DNA of 40,021 bases, taken from an uncultured Methylobacillus sp. (GTDB lineage: Bacteria > Pseudomonadota > Gammaproteobacteria > Burkholderiales > Methylophilaceae). The stretch covers positions 1 to 40,021 of the forward strand of contig CAIJXJ010000258.1 of the NCBI GenBank assembly GCA_903824575.1, written 5' to 3'. Below, piece by piece: positions 8,552-16,335 of the stretch (position 1 is its first letter; each line of letters starts with the position of its first letter). Both the position numbers and the translations under genes were made by a program. Under the pieces are notes generated by a model. The model saw only the letters and a program-made list of their open reading frames with translations, searched no databases and was not told the origin of the DNA.

Positions 8552-9241
8552 ATGTCACGATATGGTGAAGCAAATAGTAGAAAATACCCAAAGTCGTTCC
8601 GCACTCGAATTATTGGCTCCATCGTTGTCATTGCCGGTATTGTCGCCGCATTGCCAGCTCATGCTGCGTTGGTTACATACGAGGTGGACTCGGTAGCGGC
8701 ATCCTTTCCCTCACCAATTACTGCTCCGACTGAGGCTTCCTGGGGAAAGGACGGGTATCCGGGTGATTCAGTGCAACTCCAGAGCTATACGGGCCAATTT
8801 GACCTGTCTCCGGGCACTTCCTCACAACTAATCAACAGCCTGTTGTGGACTGTAAATCCGACCTATGCAGGCACGAATGCAGGTCCCTGGACCAACTATG
8901 AATTCACCGTTAATGCGTCGCGTGTGATCCACATAGGGGCCAGTGCAACAACCCTCAGTCAAACCGGCACGCTGGCTGTGACCTATTTTTCAGACACCCT
9001 TGCTTTTTCCTCAAATGGGCCAACAGCATCGCTGCTTTTCAATGGTTATAAAATTGACATTACGCCACAGTCGCTCCCGTCGGCACTGACGGCTGATGAT
9101 TTTGGCATTCAGTCACCACAACCCATGTATGCACAGTTCGTCATTACACCCGTGCCAGAACCAGAAACCTACGGCATGATGATGGTGGGTCTTGGTTTGA
9201 TGGGATTTATGGTTCGTCGTCGGAAGAACAATCAAGCCTAA
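8552..9241 (+). CDS. PEP-CTERM surface protein, unknown mature domain
   Basis: A 229-residue secreted protein. After a basic N-terminus (KYPKSFRTR) there is a hydrophobic segment ending in LPAHA, a good signal-peptidase site around residue 38. The mature region is rich in Ser, Thr, Gly and Pro, and I do not recognise its domain. It ends with a full PEP-CTERM signal (PVPEPETYG, helix, RRRKNNQA) whose DNA is identical to that of the gene before it. It starts 4 bases after the previous stop, with AAGGAAG inside the end of that gene, so the two are co-transcribed. The shared tail predicts sorting by the same exosortase. Confidence 0.88.
   Translation: MSRYGEANSRKYPKSFRTRIIGSIVVIAGIVAALPAHAALVTYEVDSVAASFPSPITAPTEASWGKDGYPGDSVQLQSYTGQFDLSPGTSSQLINSLLWTVNPTYAGTNAGPWTNYEFTVNASRVIHIGASATTLSQTGTLAVTYFSDTLAFSSNGPTASLLFNGYKIDITPQSLPSALTADDFGIQSPQPMYAQFVITPVPEPETYGMMMVGLGLMGFMVRRRKNNQA
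9155..9222 (+). repeat. 68-bp direct repeat, copy 2 (PEP-CTERM tail)
   Basis: Exact copy of 8461-8528. The match starts one base after a synonymous difference (GTT versus GTG for Val) and ends inside the arginine cluster. Confidence 0.95.
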
Positions 9242-9266
9242 ATCGCTATGTAATGCTGGACTCATG

Positions 9267-9289
9267 ACGGGGGCTTCGGTTCCCGTTTT
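9267..9289 (+). terminator. Rho-independent terminator of the PEP-CTERM operon
   Basis: ACGGGGGC and GTTCCCGT form an 8-bp stem (two G-U pairs) around a stable TTCG tetraloop, followed directly by TTTT. It lies 26 bases after the second stop codon and separates the two-gene operon from the HAF-repeat gene. Confidence 0.75.
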
Positions 9290-9380
9290 GTATTTGGATG
9301 GACGGCTTACATTACGGTATCGTCATTCGTGACTATCCGCACCTAAATTAACGACTCAAATCAAAGGGCCTAACTGTAAG

Positions 9381-10424
9381 ATGAAAAAATGCACGTTGAA
9401 TTTCTCATTGGCGATTGCTTTGTATGGTTTAACGCTATCCGCTAATGCGACCCCACCGTCTTATACATTCACCGACCTCGGAACACTGGGAGGGAATTTA
9501 AGCGGTGCCAATGCCATAAACAGTGTGGGCATTGTGGTAGGGTACTCTTGTGATGCTGATAATGCTCAGCACGCCACCATGTGGCATGGCACCACAGCGA
9601 CTGACCTCGGCACGTTGGGCGGGTCTTATAGCGCTGCAAATGCCATAAACAATGTCGAGCAAGTAGCTGGGTACTCCTATATCGTTGACAATGCTGCCCA
9701 ACATGCCGCCGTGTGGAACGGCACCAAGGTGACCGACCTCGGCACGCTGGGTGGTTCTTACAGCAAAGCCCACGCCATAAACAATGCCGGTCAAGTGGTT
9801 GGGTCATCCTATACCGTTGGCAATGCTGCTCAACATGCCGCCGTGTGGAACGGCACCAAAGTGACCGATCTAGGTACGCTGGGCGGTTCGTACAGTGGTG
9901 CCAACGCCATAAACAATGCCGGTCAAGTGGCTGGGGCTGCCTATACTGCTGGCAATGTTGCCCAATATGCCACTGTGTGGAACGGCACCACGGCGACCGT
10001 CCTTGGAACACTGGGGGGAAATTATAGCGGTGCCAATGCCATAAACAATGCAGGCATAGTGGCAGGGTACTCTTTCTTTGCTGGCAATGTTGTAGTCCAT
10101 GCCACTGTGTGGAACGGTACCAAGGTGACCGACCTCGGCACTCTGGGCGGGACTCATAGCGGTGCCCATGCCATAAACAATAACGGCATAGTGGCAGGGT
10201 ACGCCTATACCGTTGGCGATGCAGCCCAACATGCCGCTGTGTGGAACGGCACCAAGGTGACCGACCTAAATACTTTGCTGGATCCAAGTACTGCGGCTGC
10301 AGGTTGGGTGCTTAATGGGGCAACTAGTATTAATGACGCGGGGTCGATTGTAGGGTATGCATCCAATTCCAGATTAGGAGTTCAGGAGGAAGCCTTCCTA
10401 CTATCAGTAACGCCTGTCCCATAG
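9381..10424 (+). CDS. Secreted HAF-repeat protein lacking its PEP-CTERM anchor
   Basis: A 347-residue exported protein. Residues 1-23 are a signal peptide (LSANA cleavage). The rest consists of HAF-family extracellular repeats (TDLGTLGG...AINN.G.V.GYS...HA.VWNGT): one of 43 residues, five of 44, then a diverged seventh ending in a capping segment. Proteins of this type commonly end in a PEP-CTERM anchor. This one stops at VTPVP, just where 'EPET' should follow, and the DNA after the TAG still resembles the sorting tail. The product is therefore probably secreted and not anchored. The ribosome-binding site is weak. A terminator at 9267 makes it a separate unit from the PEP-CTERM pair. Confidence 0.85.
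   Translation: MKKCTLNFSLAIALYGLTLSANATPPSYTFTDLGTLGGNLSGANAINSVGIVVGYSCDADNAQHATMWHGTTATDLGTLGGSYSAANAINNVEQVAGYSYIVDNAAQHAAVWNGTKVTDLGTLGGSYSKAHAINNAGQVVGSSYTVGNAAQHAAVWNGTKVTDLGTLGGSYSGANAINNAGQVAGAAYTAGNVAQYATVWNGTTATVLGTLGGNYSGANAINNAGIVAGYSFFAGNVVVHATVWNGTKVTDLGTLGGTHSGAHAINNNGIVAGYAYTVGDAAQHAAVWNGTKVTDLNTLLDPSTAAAGWVLNGATSINDAGSIVGYASNSRLGVQEEAFLLSVTPVP
9471..10259 (+). repeat. Six tandem HAF repeats, 132-bp unit
   Basis: Six in-frame units begin at residues 31, 74, 118, 162, 206 and 250. The first is 43 codons and the other five are 44 codons each. The units are similar at DNA level as well (recurring GGCACCAAGGTGACC and GCCATAAACAA strings), which suggests expansion by duplication and possible copy-number change. 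Confidence 0.9.
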
Positions 10425-10496
10425 CATAAAACCTGAAGCATGACTGATGATGGATCTTGGTGTGATGGATTGCGTCGCAGGAACGATAAAGAGTAA
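10425..10496 (+). pseudogene. Decayed PEP-CTERM sorting tail of the HAF gene
   Basis: The DNA after the TAG aligns with the intact tails at 8461 and 9155. Shared blocks include AAACCT, GCATGA, TGATGG, TCTTGG, TGATGG and the arginine codons CGTCGCAGG (10473-10481). The original frame still reads RRRNDKE and then TAA (10494-10496), matching RRRNNKEV of the first PEP-CTERM gene. Two stops (TAG at 10422, TGA at 10434) and compensating small indels destroy the PEP motif and the helix; the tail is 6 bases shorter than an intact one. Confidence 0.8.
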
Positions 10497-10544
10497 AGAT
10501 GCCACCCTCCTGAATTATGCTGAAATTTGCAGTGCTTAGACCAA

Positions 10545-11303
10545 CTAATCTTGTTTTTTCTTGACTGCCATTGCCTCACGCTCAAGGATAGTCATATACC
10601 GATGAATCATGGCTTGATTACCTCGTGACGGGTCTATGAATTGCATACCAACATGATGCCTGATGGAGCCATCCTCCAAAGTTACTGGATAGATACTCTG
10701 TACTCTAAGCGTCAAACTGGTTGTTCCAACATCGGGAAAGAATATCTTACAACGGTCAAAACTGGCATTCTTTGTTAGCATTGGATCCAAAGGGTCTGGT
10801 GCCAATACCCCTATTCCTCCAACGCTAGCATCGGTGAGATATAGTTCAAGGTACTTCTCCTCTGCGGCATCTTCATCAGGTATAGGAATTTGGCATGGGA
10901 TGGGATCGAGTATCACAGTGGGGACGCGGAAAAATTCTCTACGCTGAATGCGTGTTATTTCATGCGGTATGGCAATCTTGATCGCCTTGCCGTCTTGCAG
11001 GGCTACCTCAGTGAGATCATCGCTGACCCATCTAATCCTAAGGCCAACATCCTTAGTAAAAACAACCCGACGACTCGAAAATAATCTGCTGTTAAATAAT
11101 TCATCACATCCAATATCCAGGAAAACCACATCGTCTTCTACATCTATAGAGACGACGGTAGTTAGGCAACTATCTTTGCCTTGATTAAATGAAATATTCA
11201 GCATCGTTTTTCGCTGAGCGAGATCTTTCAGAATATGGATGATCTCCAGATGATTCTGAACAACAAAACGATCATCCTCCTGCTTTGTATTGATTACTTC
11301 CAA
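10545..11303 (-). CDS. ycgR: YcgR-like PilZ-domain c-di-GMP effector
   Basis: A 252-residue cytoplasmic protein with an N-terminal YcgR domain (about 10-115) and a C-terminal PilZ domain (about 118-235). Both c-di-GMP-binding motifs are present: RREFFR (RxxxR) and DASVGG (D/NxSxxG). In enterics YcgR binds c-di-GMP and then brakes the flagellar motor. The start codon is TTG at 11303 without a clear ribosome-binding site; the next methionine (residue 34) would cut into the YcgR domain, so the TTG is kept with caution. It is divergent from the hemerythrin gene. It could read the output of the cyclases at 3686 and 31835. Confidence 0.85.
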   Translation of the reverse strand: MEVINTKQEDDRFVVQNHLEIIHILKDLAQRKTMLNISFNQGKDSCLTTVVSIDVEDDVVFLDIGCDELFNSRLFSSRRVVFTKDVGLRIRWVSDDLTEVALQDGKAIKIAIPHEITRIQRREFFRVPTVILDPIPCQIPIPDEDAAEEKYLELYLTDASVGGIGVLAPDPLDPMLTKNASFDRCKIFFPDVGTTSLTLRVQSIYPVTLEDGSIRHHVGMQFIDPSRGNQAMIHRYMTILEREAMAVKKKQD

Positions 11304-11621
11304 GGTTTATTAGCTTTCTGACGAGGTTATTGCCAATCACACTATTTTGAAATTTTATTATCCAGAAACTAAATTGCTTACAATACTGGCGGGTGTAGTA
11401 CGTCGATTTTTAATACGAATAGTATATTATTCTATTCTACATCCTCTGTAGAGTGATGATCTTGCCGATAAGATGACTCTAAAACGCGCCTGATAAAGCA
11501 TCTTCTTGCATCCATGAACGGTTACTTAAGGCTTTTCCCAAAGGCAATAAGCTCCAAAACCCATTGGATTTCGATTGCTAAGGAAAATTCGGCTAAATGT
11601 TATTAACTAACGGGAGTGATT
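11304..11621. other. AT-rich divergent promoter region
   Basis: About 320 bases between the YcgR-like gene and the hemerythrin gene, with no ORF I believe. An exact match to the sigma-28 -10 element (GCCGATAA, 11464-11471) is present on the plus strand, but there is no TAAA box at the usual distance. The region should hold both promoters. Confidence 0.4.
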
Positions 11622-12053
11622 ATGGAACTGTTATGGAGTGATCAATTTAGAGTTGGAAATAATTTGATTGATAATGATCACAAATACTTGATTAATCTAA
11701 TTAATGATATTTGGCGAAGCATGGAAGCACAGGATCGCGTTGAACTTATAAAATTGCTTGACGCACTTTCTGATTATTCCATTGTTCATTTTACTAGAGA
11801 AGAAAGAATTGCTGTTGCGATAGGTTATTCTCAAGTCGCACAACTTAGTCATTCTCACCATGAATTAGTAAAACAGCTTAATGAAATCAAAGTTGAAATT
11901 AATAGGCTGGGAGATCAATGGTCATCAGAAGTCACCTTACATTTCACAAGCTTCCTACATGGTTGGTTAATCAATCATGTTATGAATGAGGATCATCTGA
12001 TGAAGCCCTTACTGGCAACATTTTCACCGCAATTTGATGATCTTCGGCTATGA
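11622..12053 (+). CDS. Bacteriohemerythrin
   Basis: A 143-residue four-helix protein of the hemerythrin family, which binds O2 at a carboxylate-bridged di-iron site; bacterial members serve in O2 sensing, storage or delivery, often in motile microaerophiles. Likely ligands are H20 (DNDHKYL), H56 and E60 (HFTREE), H79 or H80, H119 and D124 (NHVMNED). The usual HxxxH pair on the third helix is not at normal spacing (LSHSHHE), so one ligand is uncertain. The ATG at 11622 is chosen over a GTG at 11616 because GGGAG lies 5 bases upstream of it and overlaps the GTG. The gene is AT-rich and stands alone. Confidence 0.85.
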   Translation: MELLWSDQFRVGNNLIDNDHKYLINLINDIWRSMEAQDRVELIKLLDALSDYSIVHFTREERIAVAIGYSQVAQLSHSHHELVKQLNEIKVEINRLGDQWSSEVTLHFTSFLHGWLINHVMNEDHLMKPLLATFSPQFDDLRL

Positions 12054-12294
12054 GGTCCATTATTCGAGGGTCCACTGCAATTATCATTGCGGATATTCAA
12101 GCCCTTATTGTTGAAGTCATGCAATGACCAAGAGTATTATCGGCGTGTAAAAACGAACAATAAAAAGTCAGCCTTGTGAAATTCATATCCTGAGTTGATG
12201 CAGCCCCGCGTAACGACTGCTGAAACCATTCAATAACAATTCGAAATGCTCGTGATACTTGCGCACGTGTGATTGGATACCTTATCCTATCTCT

Positions 12295-12975
12295 ATGCCA
12301 ACCAGAATATTTCTTGTGCGCCACGGCGCGACCTCTCTTACTGCCGAAGACCGCTTTGCGGGATCGACCGACGTGGCGCTGTCGGACGAAGGCAGGAGAC
12401 AGATCGCGAGCCTTGCCGAGCGGCTCAAAGGTGAGAACTTGGACGCGTTCTACACCAGCCCACTTCAACGTACGATGGAGACCGCGAGTATTTTGGCGGC
12501 TCCTCATAGGATGCAACCTGTGGCGGAGCACGCGCTTCGCGAGATCGATTACGGACGCTGGGAGGGATTCACTAGATCGGAGGTCGAGGCGACGTTCCGA
12601 GAAGAATATGCGATCTGGGAGGAGGACCCGTTCACCATCGCTCCCGTCGGCGGGGAATCTGGCATCAACGTCCTTAACCGTGCTTTGCCCTTCATGCGGC
12701 GCATTGTCGAACAGCATCGACACCGGTCCGTCGTCGTCGTCTCGCACAAGGGAACTAACCGACTATTGATCAGCAGCCTGCTCGGCTTCGATGTACGCGG
12801 CTACCGTGATCGCCTTGACCAAAGTCCAGCAGCTTTGAACATACTCGATTTCATGAACGAAGTTCGACCCCGACTTCGTTTATTCAACGATGTGTCGCAT
12901 TACGAGGGCATTCCCGAACGCGTGCTTGAGGAACGATTGTCGCGTTGGTGGCCAGTCTCGGCAACTAACGGCTGA
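12295..12975 (+). CDS. Histidine phosphatase family protein (phosphoglycerate-mutase-like)
   Basis: A 226-residue histidine phosphatase. The catalytic RHG motif is at the N-terminus (FLVRHGATS); the second-half SHKGTNRLL supplies the second catalytic His; YTSPLQRTMETA and REIDYGRWEG are further family blocks. Substrates of such stand-alone members range from sugar phosphates to alpha-ribazole phosphate and cannot be told here. The canonical ATG at 12295 starts directly at MPTRIFLVRHG but has no clear ribosome-binding site; a TTG 36 bases upstream is less likely. Its base composition is clearly richer in G+C than that of the adjacent hemerythrin gene, suggesting acquisition by transfer. Confidence 0.88.
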   Translation: MPTRIFLVRHGATSLTAEDRFAGSTDVALSDEGRRQIASLAERLKGENLDAFYTSPLQRTMETASILAAPHRMQPVAEHALREIDYGRWEGFTRSEVEATFREEYAIWEEDPFTIAPVGGESGINVLNRALPFMRRIVEQHRHRSVVVVSHKGTNRLLISSLLGFDVRGYRDRLDQSPAALNILDFMNEVRPRLRLFNDVSHYEGIPERVLEERLSRWWPVSATNG

Positions 12976-13296
12976 GAAGATAGCCCTTTCTGGCGCCGAA
13001 CTTCCGCTCCAGCTCTTCGGTGGAGAATGCCGCAAACGTCAGCTTTCCTGTTTCGCCAACGACGGCTGAGGGTGGGAACAGCCGAGCGTGCTCCGAAATC
13101 GAATGACTCCAAGGCCCGATACAGGCATTAGCAGCCGACCGCCAGCGATGCGCTGACTTTACAATTTGAGCGGCGGCCGTGTGCTGTTTCCTACCATTCA
13201 ACCGCCTCAAAATGTGAATAATCCAGAATGAGTTTAGATAATCTTAAGTGCTGTTTAGTAGTAAACTTCACCACGTCGCATTAAACTTTCCTAATA
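12976..13296. other. GC-rich non-coding stretch, possible gene remnant
   Basis: The first ~235 bases keep the high G+C of the phosphatase gene, then composition falls abruptly near 13210. A reverse ORF of 81 codons (12965-13210, TTG start) is open but has no recognised domain and no ribosome-binding site. The stretch may be the passive flank of an acquired segment. The last 85 bases are the AT-rich leader of the hybrid kinase. Confidence 0.4.
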
Positions 13297-15816
13297 ATGA
13301 AAATTGCACCGCTACCGCCCAATGAAAAGCAACGCTTAGATGCTCTCAGGCGGTATGACGTGCTGGATACGCTGCACGAAGAAAGTTATGACCGCATCGT
13401 AGAACTAGCGGCTAAGATTTGTAACGCCCCGATCGCTGTCATCAGCTTGGTAGATGAGAACCGGCAATGGTTCAAGGCAATCACTGGGTTGGATGCCAGC
13501 GAAACCTCGCGTGATGTTGCCTTCTGCTCCCATGCCATTCTTCAAGATGGTGCCTTTGTCGTTCCCAATGCATTGGAAGATGAGCGATTCCACGATAATC
13601 CGCTAGTCACGAGCGCCCCAGCTATCCGCTTTTATGCCGGTATTCCACTTGTTACACCCGATATGCATAAAATTGGCACCCTATGCGTAATCGACAGCAC
13701 TCCTCATGACATTCAGCCCGATCAGTTGGAAGCACTTGAAACCCTTGCAAAACAGGTGAGTTCTTTACTTGAATTACGGTACGCACAAAAGAAGATTAAT
13801 GAACATCTGGCAGTGCTTCAAATTCAGGAACAGCAACTTGAAACGGATATTGCAGAGCGCAGGTTGCGTGAGTATGAACTGCGGAAAGCCAGCGCCATCA
13901 TAGACTCGAGCGAGGATGCGATTATCAGCAAGTCATTGGGTGGCATCATCGACAGTTGGAATCCTGCGGCTACCAAGATGTTTGGTTATAGCGCCAAAGA
14001 AGCCATCGGACAACCGATGAACATACTCATTCCGACAGAGCAGATACTCGAGGAGCCTGACATCCTGTCACGCATCAAAAAAGGTGAAAAGGTTACGCAC
14101 CTTGAGACGGTGCGCCAACATAAAGACGGACACCTGATTGAGGTGTCTGCCACCATTTCCCCTATCTATGATAATGCAGGCAAGGTGATTGGCGCTTCGA
14201 AAATTGCCAGAGACATTAGCGATCGCAAGCATTTAGAGCGATCCATGCAAGAAAACGAAAAAGTCCTACAGCGGATGCTTGAAACCAGCCCAATAGCCGT
14301 ACGTATTAAACGCTCATCAGACGACCGCATGGTGTTTACCAATCAGAGTTACGCCAATTTATTCAAAACAACGCAGGAGGAAGTTCTAGGTACTGACCCT
14401 GTTCGTTTCTATCGCAACCGCGACGACTATCGTACGGTTTCAAAGCGGGTAGCGATGGGTGAAACCGTCCTTAATCAGGAGTTGGAATTAGTTGCGATAG
14501 ATGGAACACCCATATGGGTGCTAGCTTCCTACTTCCCATTTGAGTATAGACAAGAACATTCGGTACTAGCTTGGTTTTATGATGTGACAGAACTGAGGAA
14601 GGCTCGGGTGGATGCTGAGGTTGCCACTAAGCTGAAGTCGGAGTTTCTTGCCACCATAAGTCATGAGATTCGGACGCCAATGAACGGGGTTATTGGCATG
14701 ACTAAACTCATGCTGAATACCGCTCTAGACCCGCAGCAGTTGCGTTTTGCCAATACCGTTAAACATTCTGCCGAAGCGTTGCTTGGCATCATTAACGATG
14801 TCCTGGATTTCTCTAAAATGGAAGCGGGGAAGCTCGACCTTGAGGAAGTGCCGTTTGAAATTACTGCCTTACTTAATGATTGTATAGATTTACTTTCCAG
14901 TACGGCGGATGAAAAACATTTAACCCTGAACCGCGAAGTTGATCAGGCTATTACACCTGTTTTGATGGGTGACCCAACACGGCTAAGACAGATATTCATG
15001 AACCTCATCGGTAACGCCATAAAGTTCACGGAGCAAGGCAAAGTCAGCATCAGAGTCAAAATACAGGATGTCAGGGACAATACGCATCGTCTTCGCTTTG
15101 AGGTACAGGACAGTGGTATTGGTTTGTCGCAGGAATCGATAGGAAGGCTGTTTCAGCCGTTCTCGCAGGCGGATGGCTCGATCACTCGCAAGTTTGGTGG
15201 TACAGGGCTTGGGCTGTCAATCTGTAGGCGACTGGTTGAATTGATGGGAGGTGAGATTGGTGTGATTAGCCAAGAAGGTGCTGGCTCAACATTCTGGTTT
15301 GAGTTGCCCCTTAATGTCGCCTCGCCCGAATTACAGAAGAAGGTCAGCCAGCCTAAGAACGGTCATGAGTCAGGGACGCTTTCCACCAGACTAAGCGAGC
15401 TTGGCAAGAAATTAAGCGGTTCAAAAGTTTTGGTGGTGGATGACAACAAGATTAACCAGCAGGTCGTCAAAGAGTTTCTTAAACTTTCTGGCATTATTGC
15501 GGAACTTGCTAACAATGGGCTGGAGGCTGTAAAAGCTGTCGAAACGGGTCACTTTGATGCGGTATTGATGGATATGCATATGCCTGAAATGGGTGGTGTA
15601 GAAGCAACAGAGCAAATCCGTAAACATCCCAAGTATCGTGACTTGCCTATCATCGCCCTGACAGCTGGAGTGACACAGGAAGACCGTGATGAGTGCTTGT
15701 CTTGTGGCATGAACGATTTTGTTGCGAAGCCCATCAACCCCGATGAGTTAATTAATGCACTTGCCACTTGGATTGGCAGGGACACTTCAACGCACCCTGC
15801 ATCTGGCTACAAGTAA
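13297..15816 (+). CDS. Hybrid sensor histidine kinase (GAF-PAS-PAS-HisKA-HATPase-REC)
   Basis: A soluble 839-residue hybrid kinase. Domains in order are GAF (about 25-160), a short coiled coil, PAS (200-310), PAS (320-430), HisKA with phospho-acceptor H456 in SHEIRTPMN, HATPase_c (about 555-670) with N box NLIGNAIKF and G boxes DSGIGL and GGTGLGL, and a receiver (about 700-820) with phospho-acceptor D759. No transmembrane segment is seen, so it senses cytoplasmic signals. No response regulator or HPt gene is adjacent, so its phosphorelay partner must lie elsewhere. The first PAS closely resembles PAS2 and PAS4 of the GGDEF-EAL protein at 3686. No good ribosome-binding site precedes the ATG. 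Confidence 0.95.
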   Translation: MKIAPLPPNEKQRLDALRRYDVLDTLHEESYDRIVELAAKICNAPIAVISLVDENRQWFKAITGLDASETSRDVAFCSHAILQDGAFVVPNALEDERFHDNPLVTSAPAIRFYAGIPLVTPDMHKIGTLCVIDSTPHDIQPDQLEALETLAKQVSSLLELRYAQKKINEHLAVLQIQEQQLETDIAERRLREYELRKASAIIDSSEDAIISKSLGGIIDSWNPAATKMFGYSAKEAIGQPMNILIPTEQILEEPDILSRIKKGEKVTHLETVRQHKDGHLIEVSATISPIYDNAGKVIGASKIARDISDRKHLERSMQENEKVLQRMLETSPIAVRIKRSSDDRMVFTNQSYANLFKTTQEEVLGTDPVRFYRNRDDYRTVSKRVAMGETVLNQELELVAIDGTPIWVLASYFPFEYRQEHSVLAWFYDVTELRKARVDAEVATKLKSEFLATISHEIRTPMNGVIGMTKLMLNTALDPQQLRFANTVKHSAEALLGIINDVLDFSKMEAGKLDLEEVPFEITALLNDCIDLLSSTADEKHLTLNREVDQAITPVLMGDPTRLRQIFMNLIGNAIKFTEQGKVSIRVKIQDVRDNTHRLRFEVQDSGIGLSQESIGRLFQPFSQADGSITRKFGGTGLGLSICRRLVELMGGEIGVISQEGAGSTFWFELPLNVASPELQKKVSQPKNGHESGTLSTRLSELGKKLSGSKVLVVDDNKINQQVVKEFLKLSGIIAELANNGLEAVKAVETGHFDAVLMDMHMPEMGGVEATEQIRKHPKYRDLPIIALTAGVTQEDRDECLSCGMNDFVAKPINPDELINALATWIGRDTSTHPASGYK

Positions 15817-16118
15817 ACCATAGAGTAATCTGAACCTCACCTTTGTCTGTATTATGTTGAAAAACTCCTTTTTCCGCGACTACTAAAATCTTGCCAAAAG
15901 TCGTTGCTGCCTAAGAATGCCGACAGGCCCTGCCGCTGGAGGAGAATCAAGCACCCCAGAACGAACGATCAGCCCTTGCATGATCACGGGTTCGTCTTTC
16001 AAGAAAAAACCGGCCTAATCGATTTGAATTTTTCAACACAAGCTGTAACCGGACCTTCAGTTAAAATCAACGGACTCACAGTTTTCTTGAGTTGAATTAC
16101 AGAACTAGGAAGGTAGCT
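15817..16118. other. Intergenic region, no gene seen
   Basis: About 300 bases between the hybrid kinase and the small secreted peptide gene. A 63-codon open frame from 15904 has no ribosome-binding site and no family resemblance. No terminator or RNA structure was recognised. Confidence 0.4.
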
Positions 16119-16217
16119 ATGTTCCGTGTTTTGATTGTTGCAACATTGATCGCTTCTTTCTGTAGCTTTGCTGAAGCAGTTGAAAAATCAACTCGTCATA
16201 AGAGCGATGGACTTTAA
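16119..16217 (+). CDS. Small secreted peptide (32 aa), hypothetical
   Basis: A 32-codon ORF too short for usual gene callers. It reads as an almost complete signal peptide, MFRVLIVATLIASFCSFAEA, followed by only 12 residues (VEKSTRHKSDGL). AGGAAGGT lies a few bases before the ATG. The signal-sequence quality and ribosome-binding site are better than expected by chance, but no family is recognised, so it could be a leader peptide or a remnant. It lies 118 bases before the P-type ATPase on the same strand. Confidence 0.35.
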   Translation: MFRVLIVATLIASFCSFAEAVEKSTRHKSDGL

Positions 16218-16335
16218 TTTTTTGATCCGCCTTTCCCACATAGATAATTTGGGCTTACAGTTAGGACAATTGGCTATCAGGAACATGCCACGAGTTGGTT
16301 CATCGCCTTTTATAACATTTAGCTTCCTATAGCGT

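Noticed and set aside
9469-10287. 272-codon reverse frame full of repeated CRS/WHRY-type units
   Set aside because: It is the antisense of the HAF repeats; its periodicity follows from the 132-bp DNA repeat.
12097-12747. 216-codon reverse frame opposite the histidine phosphatase
   Set aside because: Antisense of a clear enzyme gene; G+C-rich DNA often keeps such frames open. A short stretch near 12190-12270 in another reverse frame looked like a gene end but is too short to support.
12965-13210. 81-codon reverse ORF in the GC-rich patch
   Set aside because: TTG start without ribosome-binding site, no recognised domain; kept only as part of the composition finding.
15904-16095. 63-codon plus-strand ORF
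   Set aside because: No ribosome-binding site, atypical composition and no family resemblance.
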